Shown: piece by piece, positions 12,201 through 23,325 of the stretch
Layout of the letters: every line of letters starts with the position of its first letter
Numbering within the stretch: position 1 is the first letter of the stretch
NCBI GenBank assembly: GCA_019055375.1
Contig: JAHQIW010004567.1
Coordinates: forward strand, 124,001 to 188,000
Direction of reading: 5' to 3'
From: Parelaphostrongylus tenuis
Taxonomy: Eukaryota > Nematoda > Chromadorea > Rhabditida > Metastrongylidae
DNA: 64,000 nucleotides
The notes under the pieces: generated by a model
What the model saw: only the letters and a program-made list of their open reading frames with translations
Database searches by the model: none
What the model was told of the DNA's origin: nothing
Translations under genes and position numbers: made by a program

Positions 12201-14203
12201 TTCATACGCAGGATTCATAAGAAGAATGCTTGTCTCATACCAAAGTTTAAGAGAAATTCCATGATGTTCATGCTATCTTCTTATTCATTTTGTACAAAAG
12301 TCACAAATAAGTTTCAATCATGAAGATATGGATCATGTATTATCATGAGGTGCTTCAAAATAGTCTTATTTTTTACCACCCTCTATAATCAGTCTCGCGC
12401 TAGTTTCGAAAAACTTTTTATCACAATGTATAGTCAGTCCTGCGGTAGTTTCAAAAAACTAAGAATTTTCATAATAAGTGTACACCAGTAGAACGCCTTG
12501 CTCTTTACTAAAAACATTCTTTCTAGTAAATAGAATTTCGAACCAAAAACAGACATCCTGAAGTGTTCAAAATTTCTTCCACCGAAATGACAAATGCAGG
12601 TGCTGGACATCTCATACGTTCATCATCAAAAGCTCTTCTACTTTGGCTTTATTACGCTGTACTAATCACTTCGTCTGATTCTTCATTGTTCCAGCAACAC
12701 CCATTACAGCATAAAATTTTTCTGATCAACACTAGACTTCTTCGACTATTCTCAGATCTTTATCTTTACGATAATGTTCCATTTTCATTTGAAATGTTAT
12801 TGTCATGTTTTCTGATGTCCTAATTGTTGGTCTTGAAATCAGGTTTCATCGTATTATGAAGTTTGCGTTTGAACGAAGCGTAGGGTAATTGAATTTTATC
12901 TTTTGCTGTAGGTGCTTCCACTATTTTTGTCGCAGAAAGCAAATCCTCCAACTACGAATCGGCTCTTGTTTGACATGGAATCGAGCGAATCGTTTTGACA
13001 GATGTCGCGCAATCGTAATTCTATAATGTGCCAACCTTTTTCGGATTCTCACGCAAAATTCTCCTGATCGCTCCTGGTAAACTCTTCAACGTGGTACAGA
13101 ATGACATCTACACCGGCATCGATTACAACCATCCGCTATTCGTTTTCGCTCGTTGCTACAAAGAGCACCTATGCCAGCCCAACGGAATGGTTTAATTCTT
13201 CGTCAAAAGGTCTTACGAAAGGTAGGAAAAGAACTGGTCTATCTCAAGTCCTTATGTTTCTGTATTGAAATAAGAAGGACGCGAAGACATGAAATGCGGG
13301 CTAACGTTTTGTGGTTTCGTAAGTAATCTTTGATGGCATTCGGCTATTTTTGAGTGACTGCCATAAGTCTGCGCTATAAAGTTGAATCAAATACGCAGTG
13401 GTCCTAATACACACTTCAAATCTAAGTACGTGCCTTAATTAGATGAACAACTGACTAGAAAGTGTTGCATGGATGTAAAGTTCAATTTATGATGTGTAAT
13501 CACCTGGATTTAAGAGCTCTATATTCGCAGCAATTGCATTTTACTGTCCCAACGACAATATCCTGAGAAAAAACAGGGAATTTTTATCCACATAATTTGC
13601 GTCAAAGCTTTTCGCGAACACGAATGGGATTCATAAAGACGCGGAAGAAAAAGTACTTATTTGCGCAAATAAGAAGAAATTGGCTAACTTGGACAGAATC
13701 AGACAAGAAATTTATTTGAACAAAGTCTCTTAGCTCTTGATCTTGACAGAAATTCTCCTCCTTTTTACACATATGATGTCATTTACATGAATTTTATAGT
13801 ATCTCTTAGAGTAAGTCTCTTATAGTATTCATACTAGTTTTTGTTGAACCTTTTACATCATTACTCTAGGCTCTCTGTGCTAGTGTTGCACTCGCATTTT
13901 TTTTGAGCAGACTTGAACGCATCTAAAATTTTTCAAAATTTCAAGCACGTTTGCGTCCAATATGAGATGGAAAGTTGGTGCCTTGTGATTTAGTCTGGAT
14001 TCGCATGTCTAATTCACCCTCTCAATGAGTATATTTGTGATGGGCACATATTGTTGCATCTTTTTCCATACTTTTTTCTTCTCTGATTCTATACATCTGT
14101 CTCTTCAAAGAACATGCTACGATACTTTCACGCAGGGTTATGGCTATTTCTTTGTGAACACCACTGAGAAAAGACGCGATTACTAGTAAAGATGACTTCC
14201 ATA

Positions 14204-14495
14204 AAGGATAAAGGATAGAGCTTTCGGCGTTGATCAATCCCTGAGGGATGCGCCATGCATTCGACTTCAATTTTCAACATCGCCTGAGGTGATTGAATGC
14301 ACATCTGGCCTTTACAATGACTCGCGGTGGCCTCCCGCTGAACCGAGTCAGTGCTGCTTATCCTCCCAGACAAGTCTGAGACCTGTCTAGTACCAAGTTA
14401 CCGACCGGAATGATGGATGGCTTGGTGAGCCATGAGCGCGAGATCGAACCAGTGACCTCAGGTGCTACGCAGGGCACTTCTAACCACGGCGCCAC
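14204..14495 (-). mobile_element. tRNA-derived SINE, copy 1
   Basis: A near-full-length minus-strand copy. The tRNA-like head (A box around GTGGCGCCGTGGTTAGAAG, B box GGTTCGATCTC) is at the right end and the GGATAAA-type tail at the left. The 12-bp repeat ATGACTTCCATA flanks it at 14192-14203 and 14496-14507, which is a target-site duplication typical of LINE-driven retroposition. The ORFs here are spurious. Confidence 0.85.
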
Positions 14496-14835
14496 ATGAC
14501 TTCCATATCTCCTGTAATTCACTGATTATCAAGGCAATGAGCTTGCATCATTTCTGGTTGTACAGTCATTTTTCATTTACTTTTTGACACAAGATCACAA
14601 ATACTGTAAGGATTTTAGCACTTCTTGTATTGGATTCATGTCCTCATATTCGTCCTTACAAGGGTTCCCAAGCATTTCGTATGTGCTTTCGGGTGCTACT
14701 TGATAGTTTCGCCTTTTTCATGAATGCCATACAATTCAAGACGACTCTCTATACGATCCTGGATATAGCCGTAAGATGACCCCACGTGGAATGGCGGAGT
14801 TGGAGGAATGGGCCGAACCTTGGTTCATACTAGCG

Positions 14836-14990
14836 CGCATCACTATCCACTACGCTATCACCTGTCACTGTATCACCTGTCGTCCCGTTGGTCGTTGAGT
14901 GACTCGAGCGGGTACCGGCAACTAGCCCAGTGGGTCCTCCTCGCTCTAGGGATTCGCTGAACATCATATCTTTCTTCCATAGCTTTAAAT
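14836..14990 (-). repeat. Dispersed repeat copy (family R3)
   Basis: Minus-strand copy, homologous to 8403-8555 and 6868-7016. On the minus strand it reads GATATGATGTTCAGCGAATC, then GGAGGACCCACTGGGCTAG, then GAGTCACTCAACGACCAACG. A tRNA-like box (GCGTAGTGGATAGTGATG) follows it. Confidence 0.6.
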
Positions 14991-15789
14991 AAATAGAAAT
15001 TGAAGGTTCTGAGTTTGATTTTGATGCCATAAAGCCATTTTTCTTTGAAAAGGTTGCGGAAATTCTCTCAAAAGTCGCTTTTTGCAAGTTTCTGCTATGA
15101 ATGTTGTTGCAGACAATCTGTTAAGTAAAAACACTGAGACAACAGAAGACTATATTAGAGATAAACATGTTACTGTTTACCAACGCAGTAATAGACGGAT
15201 GTGATGGAACTCTCTTTCGAGATTTCTATACTTTTATCCAAGATCTCTATGAGATGTTTCTAGTAATACAAATGTGAAGTGAGAGCTGAAAAATATCGGT
15301 TTCATGAATAACATGCTTGATTGGTGATTTATTATGATACAGATGAAAGAGTTATGAGTTGATGAAGAAGTGATCAATAATTGCATGGTCATACCAGGCT
15401 CATGAGTTTTGAGTTTTCTTCGCCTTTTATGTGTGATGCGTTACGGTAGATAGTGGTACCGCTAGAATTCATGACACTTTATGGGCACATTGGTGAGTAT
15501 ACCTTCAAACAGTTGTAACTCTCAAGAATCATACCAGTGGTTCAAGATGAAATAGTAGAGTTTGCATCACAATAGAGTCTGACTTTTCTGCACTTCTACG
15601 CTTTTCATACTGTTCGAACTATTATCGTTTGTTATATTTTTCATATTTCATTTCCTCATGAAATTGTTTGACTTTTCTTAATCGTGACTACTCAGCAGAG
15701 CACCTATAAATTACATTTTGGGAGAAATTCAGGAGAAAAAAAAACCGCGACAAGCTGCTTCTCGAAAGTTTGCACAGTAAAAAACTACT

Positions 15790-16032
15790 ATGACTAGATC
15801 GGTTTCTGTGCTACTAGCACTTTGTTCGTTTCCGATATTGTTTGCAGAACTTGAGCCTTTGCGGTGTTCCTACTTCTGGTTAGGTGTCCACTACGAATAC
15901 AAGATTTATAGGAGTTATAGTGCGCTATTTCTGAGAGCGAAGAAGGAATGCTTAAGAAAGATATGCTATAAATTTTCTGGAATCTGCAAGAGATCCTCAC
16001 CTGAATGGCACATAACTCTCAATGTTCAATAA
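15790..16032 (+). CDS. Small ORF with signal-peptide-like start, hypothetical
   Basis: The 80-codon frame starts MTRSVSVLLALCSFPILFAE: a basic residue, a hydrophobic core and a small residue before a plausible cleavage site, as in secreted peptides. Four cysteines follow in a Lys/Arg-rich, Tyr-rich body. A TATAAAT lies about 80 bp upstream (around 15706-15712). I see no intron and no recognised family. It could be a small secreted peptide gene or a chance ORF. Confidence 0.25.
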   Translation: MTRSVSVLLALCSFPILFAELEPLRCSYFWLGVHYEYKIYRSYSALFLRAKKECLRKICYKFSGICKRSSPEWHITLNVQ

Positions 16033-17772
16033 TGTCTTTGTATGCCGTGTAAGATATATCTAGTCCGCTTCATTTGTGATGACGTGCCTGAGAAAGCAAT
16101 CACACGTGAGAGGACACTGTGGTCAGTATGACTCCTCTAAAGCTCATTTCCCTTTCGGTTGTTTAATACTTAACTCGCTTAGTAATTCACAGAAAATTAG
16201 TTTTCGCTCTAGCGTTTTTCTTTCGAAGAGGATACTATTGCTGGTAGCGAAGGTATCTAGACCAGTTTCCCTTTGACCCTTTAAAGACGGATTGCACTAT
16301 TTTCCGTTCACGAGTTTTTCGCGGTTCATTCACCAGACACAGATTTATAGCTAGATTTTAGAAGTCATTCGATAGAGTAAGAAATGAGGATTTTGAAAAT
16401 GCGTTTGAATTTTGGAAAGTGCGCTTAGTACGTCGTAGGAAAGAGAAGGCAAAGTCAGAAGATCGGTAGCGTAATGTCTTTTGTACAACTTATACAACTG
16501 ACTGAATGCCAAGAGCAGTGTGACTGTATGATAGACAAACGTTTTTTTTTTTTCTTGATACATAAGAGTTTTATCTGAACAAAAAACATCGATATATAGA
16601 AGATCGTGTGTTGTAGAAAGAATAAAGGAAATATGAAAATATTCTTCCAAATATTAAGAAAAATCTTGTCGATTAACGAGGATCGCGCGCATTTCTGAAT
16701 CGCACTGCGCGCTCAAATTTCAACGGTTCTCTCCAGGGGGGTTGAGAAAAATCAGAAATGTTTTTACTGCAGTTCAACCTAATTTTTTACCCTTACAGAC
16801 AGTCGTTTGCTATGATAAAGTGCAAACTGACTAAAGAAACTTTTATACGTATATCGAATTACGGTTATGCACTCGCCTTTCTCAAAATATCGGGTGTAAA
16901 AAGATCAGGCAATCAGCAAAATTTATAGGATGTCTTATTTCTAGTTCTTAGCTTCGTAGCGTTTTACTAATGTTGAAAAATCGTGCTCAAACTGATTTTT
17001 CGGTATGTTTCGCACACAATCTGCAATTTCACAATATACCTTTCCATCTCTTACATGTGGTTCACAGTCTTTACATTGTTAGTCTTCAACAATCAACACA
17101 TTTTACTTATGATTTGAATTTCTATAACCCGTGTAATCTGCAAGTAATAGGTTCTTGTGAAGAGCAAAAGTAGTATAAACTCTGAGAGGACCATGAGAGT
17201 CATTTCGCTCCTTACCGCGCGACATCAAATCTCACTTAAGCACTGTGATGGCGGAGTTGCATCTCGTGGGAAAGCGACGGCGCGACGCCACCTGTCTATC
17301 AACGTTGGTCCTCAAAAGGTTGGAATTACCGCGGAAGAACTAACACAGAATTTTACTTGCGTTCCTGATAAACGGAGTACGTGCTACCATCTGGCCTGTT
17401 GGAGCCATAAACAGTGGTGTTAACATCCTGACTTCTTGTGGTCTGGACCATGTGGCACAAAATGACTTCTAGAAAATCAATCATAAACAATTGAAAGCCA
17501 TAGGGAAACTCGCAACTAATTTCACCAATATCGGAAAATGAAGTACTTTTCCGTTATCCTTCCCCAAATCGAGTTCTTAGAAAAAACTTCTCCTTCTTCT
17601 TATTCTGATGTATCTTCTGATTGCTTTCAAAGTCTGAGTAGTCATTCGATAGCTTAAATCAAAGCAATTTGAATGCTGTATTTTATTTTCAGATAAGCTT
17701 TAATATTGCGCTATAACTGCGAAATTAAAGTTCTCGCTGATCAAAGCTTTTCCTTTGGACTCTTAGTTCCCA

Positions 17773-18062
17773 TTCAATAGCTTAAATCTCGACGATTACA
17801 AAAATTATTTGATTCTGAAACGGACTTTCTAGTGTGCTGTAACAATCAAAAGAAGACTGGGTTTCGCAAAGCTGCCACCGGAAGCGCTGTGACTTAGTGG
17901 CAATGTTGCGAAATCCTATCCACATACCGGTAAAGCGCGGTGCTTTGGTGCCGATGTCGCGTTGAGCGAGACTCAACATTCTTTCGGTTGCTACAGCGCG
18001 CTAAAAAGCCTTTTCAAAAATCTAATAAATCGTTGAAATTGTTGATATTTAAGCTATGAATG
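17773..18062. repeat. Foldback element (about 290 bp)
   Basis: The left part (CATTCAATAGCTTAAATCTC, then GTGTGCTGTAACAATCAAAAGAA) is the imperfect reverse complement of the right part (CATTCATAGCTTAAATATC, then GCGCGCTGTAGCAACCGAAAGAA, read on the minus strand). A related arm fragment (TCATTCGATAGCTTAAATC) lies at about 17642. No coding capacity is seen, so a non-autonomous MITE is likely. Confidence 0.65.
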
Positions 18063-18739
18063 GTTATTGGTAGTCTAGAGTGAAACCTTTGTTCAGCGAG
18101 TAATGTTTGAATGAGAGACGTAATTTTTCTTGCTGTCATAGCGCACCAAAAGGCCATTTTGTGAGAAAAAATACTCCAACGAAATCTTTGGTATTCGGTC
18201 TAATACGTAAATTGCTAAAGCTTAAAAAATCGAAAGGCGCATTTTTCCCAGGATTTTTAAAAAAGGTGCGAATAACAGAAATGGTCCAAATTTGGGAATG
18301 TCGCGCTGCGCGGAACTAAATTTGCATTCGGCTGTGTTTTTCCCGAAGGGTCCAACTGGGGACGGGCAACAGAAAAGTACGGAAGCCGCTGATTACATTT
18401 CGCAATCGCTATGATGAATCATGAAACTATTACCGCCCGTCATGTGATGCATAATTTTTGCAAACTAAATGGTGGCTATTTCATTCCAATCATTATGATA
18501 ATCCATAGTTACCTCTATGACTTGGGATGGACGCAAATAAAAGTTTGAAGAAAACTCCTTAATCTGCATATCTTGCAGCACATTAGCAAAGCTGTAAAGT
18601 TGCACGATGGACGAGTTTTTTTCTTCACAATGTAAAAGTGATATTAGTTTGGAAACTAAGTTATGTCGCATCAAAAATTTTTAACAAAACAATTTATTGA
18701 ACATTAAGAAATAAGTGAACGGAAAAGAAGTTTGAAAAA

Positions 18740-19250
18740 TAGATAAAAGTTTCTAATAAAAGTAAACCCCATTGGAATCAATAATGTTTGCCAAATTTAC
18801 GACAACTCTCCCATACCTTGACGCTAGAATTCAAGCATTTTTGAAGCAGTATACTTAAACTGATGCTTTATCACATCATCGCCTTTGGCAAAGCGTTTTC
18901 CTACCAAGGAATGCTGCAGCGATTTGAGGAGATGGTAATTACTTGAAGCAGTATCTGGGCTATATGGTCTATGAACTAAACTTTTCCACCCTGATTCTTC
19001 AATCTTCCGCAATGTCACTCGAGCAATATGTATGAGCGTTGCTGCACAACAACGCCGCTTCGTTAAAGCTCTCATTAGCGATTTTGACGTGTCTCCTTCA
19101 CGATACTTTTTGAAACATTTTTGTGTAAATCGCCTTGTGGTTAAGTGCTCCACATATGTTTTGTGTCGCTTCGGTGGTAGAACGACTCAAAACACTCGTG
19201 CAAGAACCGTTCACGAATTTTGAGTTTGAAGTATTCATTCTGAAAGAAAA
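18740..19250 (-). pseudogene. Decayed mariner-type transposase, C-terminal part
   Basis: A minus-strand frame (18824-19153) contains HIARVTLRKIEESGWKSL followed by HRPYSPDTASSNYHLLKSLQ and GKRFAKGDDV. This is the conserved end of mariner catalytic domains around the third catalytic Asp (family pattern PYSPDLAPSDYHLF). The first two catalytic Asp motifs and an intact N-terminal DNA-binding part are missing, and the downstream part is interrupted by a stop. It is a truncated, internally deleted element that cannot encode an active enzyme. Confidence 0.8.
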
Positions 19251-19899
19251 TTTAATGCTCTTACAAAAAATAAAATGACTTACATATTTATAATCTTAAA
19301 ATTACAATTTTTTTCAACTGGCATGAAACACAATGGAAAAGACGAACAAATAAATTCATTGCAAGTAATCACTAATAACAAAAATAAACACGACAAAACT
19401 TAGTTGCTAACCTAATAATTATGCCCAAAAAACATGGAAAGAGACATAAATGAACATAGAAGTTACAATGGAAATTCAAATGCATAAATTATATTTATAC
19501 CTCTCATATAATCATAGAGCGTGAGGTAAACACTGCGCCTTATGAATGCCATTTGACTCATACCGCTTGTATAGAAAAAGCCAGAAGTTGTTCCATACGT
19601 ACTCGCCAAACAAAATTAGGCGTCATCAAAAATGAGGTAATTTCGGGGTTCTCAATGAATGCTAAATTCTGAGATTAGAAGCATACGGAAATGTGAACTT
19701 GACAGCCTTGAATCAGTAATTTAGTATATCGTGCTAAAGTATATAAGCCACTATGATACGTTATTTAAGCTCATCAATGTTACCATTGAAAAGTTCTTTT
19801 GCATTTTATGATATATGAAATTCTTTCTACTTGACCGCTTTTTTGCGGTGGTACGGTGTTATAGATAAACCAAGTAATGTAGAGTGATGTGCAAAACAT

Positions 19900-19980
19900 T
19901 GGTGTCAGCAGGACTCGAACCCACATTTCACTCTATCCGGGAACGCGCGCGCACTCTAACTCATTGCACTACTAGCACCC
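19900..19980 (-). repeat. tRNA-like sequence, probable SINE head
   Basis: On the minus strand it reads GGTGCTAGTAGTGCAATGAG, ending GGGTTCGAGTCCTGCTGACACCA. It has an A-box-like start, a perfect B box (GGTTCGAGTCC), a short GGTG/CACC acceptor pairing and a templated-looking CACCA end. Relatives occur at 20095-20171, 31545-31611 and 53491-53568. Repetition and a poor cloverleaf argue for a tRNA-derived repeat and not a working tRNA gene. Confidence 0.55.
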
Positions 19981-20094
19981 ATTTTTCACTACCGACTGGT
20001 TCAATTTCGATACCGACCACCAGGGCCACGCCGTTGACGGCTGGCGGCTGATAAATAGATGAGTTGTAGCGTAGAAAAAGGGGTGTGCAAAATT

Positions 20095-20171
20095 GGCGTC
20101 AGTAATGCAACGGGTTAAAGTAAAGCACGCGCTCTCGGCTAGAATGAGATGTAGGTTAGCGCCTGACGCAA
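20095..20171 (+). repeat. Diverged tRNA-like repeat, inverted relative to 19900
   Basis: GGCGTCAGTAATGCAACGGG begins and GCGCCTGACGC ends the segment, so the ends pair (GGCGTCA/TGACGC). The B box is degenerate. It lies head-opposed to the copy at 19900-19980. Confidence 0.45.
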
Positions 20172-21319
20172 ATCTTTTGTATTTTATTTTGAGTCTCTAT
20201 GTCTGTACTTTTCATGCCACGCTATTCCGTATTCATAACCATAACAGTAAACAGACTGAAGTGAAATAAAGCCAATTACTCGTCAAAACATCATCGTAAC
20301 GCCTCACATGATAATGATGCTGGTATTCTGATATCTTCGGAGAGCTGAGTTCAGAACTTAACATACCTACAGAAGAGTTATCTGCTCATATTTGAAGATG
20401 TTATTGTTCATTGTATCACTATGTATAAGTCGTCTATTGTTTTGGACTAGATTTTGAATTATTTGAGAATTTGATTCCACAGTATTGAATTATATAAGTA
20501 GATAAATAACTGCACATTGCGACCAGCAACCAATCGCGAGTAAAAACTGGCAACCGTATGTATTGGTTAGTCTTCAGTGAAGATGACTAATCTGTCACAC
20601 AGGACCTTTGGGGAATTAAGGTAACTAACCCCTTTTACAAACTCTACCTAACACGGCACTTACTTCAGCGAAGATAAAAATAATAGTATTACTATCAATG
20701 ATCGTCGAATTCTACTATGAGAATTGAGGAATAAATGGATATCCGTGAGCGAGATGTGTAAGTAAAACGAAGTTTTCCGGAGAAAAACCACACATATACC
20801 ACATCAGAAGTGGGTGGAGCTATCGCTAATTATGAAGAAGGACCATTTGAAAACAGGAAAATGAAGAATTTTTTCCTGACATTGCAAAGGAATTCAATCT
20901 AGTGAAGTTATGTCATTGCATATTCCAGCATATACGGGAAAGTACATCGGATAAACGGTTTCATAAAATTTACTTTGTACAGCTTGGCCACGTGAAAGTG
21001 CTCAAAGAGATTGAGGCAAAAATTGATATAGATGTAAAATACCCTCTATGAGGCAGGATGTAGCCTTTGTTGGCAATGAAAAGCTAGAGATGCGAACGAT
21101 GTTGGATCTCCATTGCTCAGCTTTGAAGAGACCAAGTGGATTGGAGAACGAATACTGTGGTAGTAACAAACGATTATGGTGAAATCAGCAATGAGCGCCT
21201 CAGCAATGTTATGTATCATATTTATTTGACCGTTTATGATAGTCAATGTGTTAAATGGACAATTCATTCATCGGTACTCAGAAACAAAACTTTTATGAAA
21301 AGATCCTTTCATTATTATT

Positions 21320-21615
21320 TGAGCCAACATGTGGTCTGGTAAGGGCTCTTGTACAGCCCGAGACACGTGTTTCGTCCTTACAGACTCATCAGCCGGGCAG
21401 AACCCGTCGTCTGTCGATCTTTTTATATCAGTTCTCTCGGGAGCGTTACACTCCTTATAGAGAGTTGTCGACGACGTACGTTTTACACTCTATGTCAGGC
21501 GAAATGTTCACCTAACATCTTTTATGAATTACAATACCTTTCTAATCGACTGTTTTTGAGACCTCGCCTAAAATTTTTGAAGCAACTATGAGTGCCATAT
21601 CAGACCGCACGAAAG
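21320..21615. repeat. Foldback-family element with short terminal repeats
   Basis: The left end TTGAGCCAACATGTGGTCTG is complementary to the right end CAGACCGCACGAAAGGCTCAA. Inside are GACACGTGTTTCGTCC and AGACTCATCAG, the core shared with 4388-4972. The three overlapping ORFs in it are not conserved protein. Confidence 0.6.
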
Positions 21616-22980
21616 GCTCAAGTTATATAATCAGATTTTTATGGACTGTTTGAGCGCAACATTTCTACGAGATGACTGTAATCGAGGCGAAGAGATACGC
21701 ATTACAGAAGAATGTATGTATGCTTCGTGGAAATTGAGACCTGTTTATGAGATGAAAAGATTCGTCAGTGAGAGCCTTGAGATGGGTATTATCGGATTTC
21801 AACAGTTGACGGATTATCAGAATTCTTTTGATTCAGTGGCCGATGATTTGACGTTGATGGATTTATTCGTCCTTGTTAGGTAATCCGGTGAGCGGTGAGA
21901 CATGGATTGCATTAGATTATACAGGCTCTTGAAAATACTAGTGTAGTGTGAAATCCTTTATGCCATTCTCAAGAGTAAAAGCACTTCACGACAGCACATC
22001 CTGCAGAAGAGGTCCTAAATTACTACACTTGAATTGTGCCCAGAAGGTGGCTACATTGGCAGAATTTTGGCGCATACTAGTATCTTAATGGTGCCACTCA
22101 GTATACAATGACGAGGATTCGGATAAAATCTACTCAATGAAGGAAGACGTCATTGTAGCGATGATTAGTAGTACACAACCTTCCTGGCCGAGAACTCACA
22201 GCAACAAGACATGTTATTGGCAGCCGTAGGAGCAACAGAAAATAATTTACTAAAGTCATCAATTTGAAGCTGAGATAATGCTGAAATGAAAAGGTAAGAG
22301 GACATTATAGTGATGTTCACGGTTTATAGGACACCGTTTCTCGAACACTTGAAAAGCCCATTTTATTGAAAGCACAATCAGATGTAGAATTACTTAACTA
22401 TAAGAACTATCACAATTATATTTCCTTGTAGAATGTAAATTGCTAATTTTGAAATGTTCGCTTCTGAACACATCGAGAGAAACACTAGAGGTCAGGAGAA
22501 TAAGATTTTTTAACACATTTCAGAGTCAAACTATGTCGAAGCACATCAATGAATGCATGTTCTGTGTGCAAGAGACATTTTGAAATCGTTTACTCTACGA
22601 ACGTTATCTTATCATGAGAAAAAGCTATTGTTAAGCGTTGAGCCACCGTGTTGAAGCACAGTAAGAGAGAGATTTTAACGCCCTCGTAACCGGCAAAAGT
22701 TTTTGATCTTTGTTTTATTCAATAACAACGATATTTTTCTTTAGTCCAGAAAAAGACCTTCTGTAAATTATCAAGTGTGGTGTTCTATACACAAAATGCA
22801 GCCACACATTTCTTCTTGTGGCAAAATAAACCACTCAAAAAGAAATTCGTCAAGATTAAATGCCTCGTCCATCTACTTCGTCCTCTCGTGCATGCATTGC
22901 ATTCGACGCATTCCGAGTGTTATGTATTGGCAAAAGCAGAGTCTTAGAATATCGAATAATTTTCTGCCGTTTTAGCACAA

Positions 22981-22983
22981 TAC

Positions 22984-23025
<42 letters not shown>
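22981..23025. repeat. (TA)n microsatellite, left of SINE copy 2
   Basis: Nearly pure alternating TA. It continues beyond the SINE at 23276-23325, so the SINE appears to have inserted into the array. Confidence 0.9.
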
Positions 23026-23029
<4 letters not shown>

Positions 23030-23273
23030 GATAAAGGATAAAGCTCTCGGCGTTGATCAATCCCTGAGGGATGCGCCATGCATTCAACTTCAATTTTTAA
23101 CTTCGTTTGAGGTGATTGAATGCATATCTGGCCTTTACAATGACTCGCGGTGGCCTACTGCTGAACCGAGTCAGTGCTGCATATCCTCCCAGGCAAGTCT
23201 GAGACCTGCCTGGTACCAATTCACCGACCCCGGAAGGATGGATGGCTTGGTGAGCCATGAGCGCGAGATCGAA

Positions 23274-23275
<2 letters not shown>
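23026..23275 (-). mobile_element. tRNA-derived SINE, copy 2 (5'-truncated)
   Basis: Minus-strand copy with three GGATAAA-type tail units at its left end. It stops exactly at the B box (GGTTCGATCTC read on the minus strand), so the A-box half of the head is missing. TA repeats lie on both sides, making a target-site duplication impossible to recognise. Confidence 0.85.
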
Positions 23276-23323
<48 letters not shown>

Positions 23324-23325
23324 TT
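23276..23325. repeat. (TA)n microsatellite, right of SINE copy 2
   Basis: Alternating TA, presumably the other half of the array at 22981-23025. Confidence 0.9.

Larger units (their letters stand above)
6149..14191. other. Long gene-poor stretch, probably intronic or upstream to vab-10
   Basis: No other exon could be supported. The stretch holds dispersed repeats (6868-7016, 8403-8555, 7615-7790, 9280-9360, 11998-12200) and many AT-rich chance ORFs, the longest of 100 codons at 9678-9980 with no recognisable motif. If the exon at 5976 belongs to vab-10, all of this is intron. Confidence 0.45.
14508..17760. other. Gene-poor stretch
   Basis: The only items of note are an R3 repeat copy (14836-14990) and one signal-peptide-like small ORF (15790-16032). 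The rest is AT-rich with chance ORFs. Confidence 0.45.
18063..22980. other. Gene-poor stretch with repeat relics
   Basis: Apart from the mariner relic (18740-19250), two tRNA-like repeats and a foldback element (21320-21615), I see no supported gene. Confidence 0.45.
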
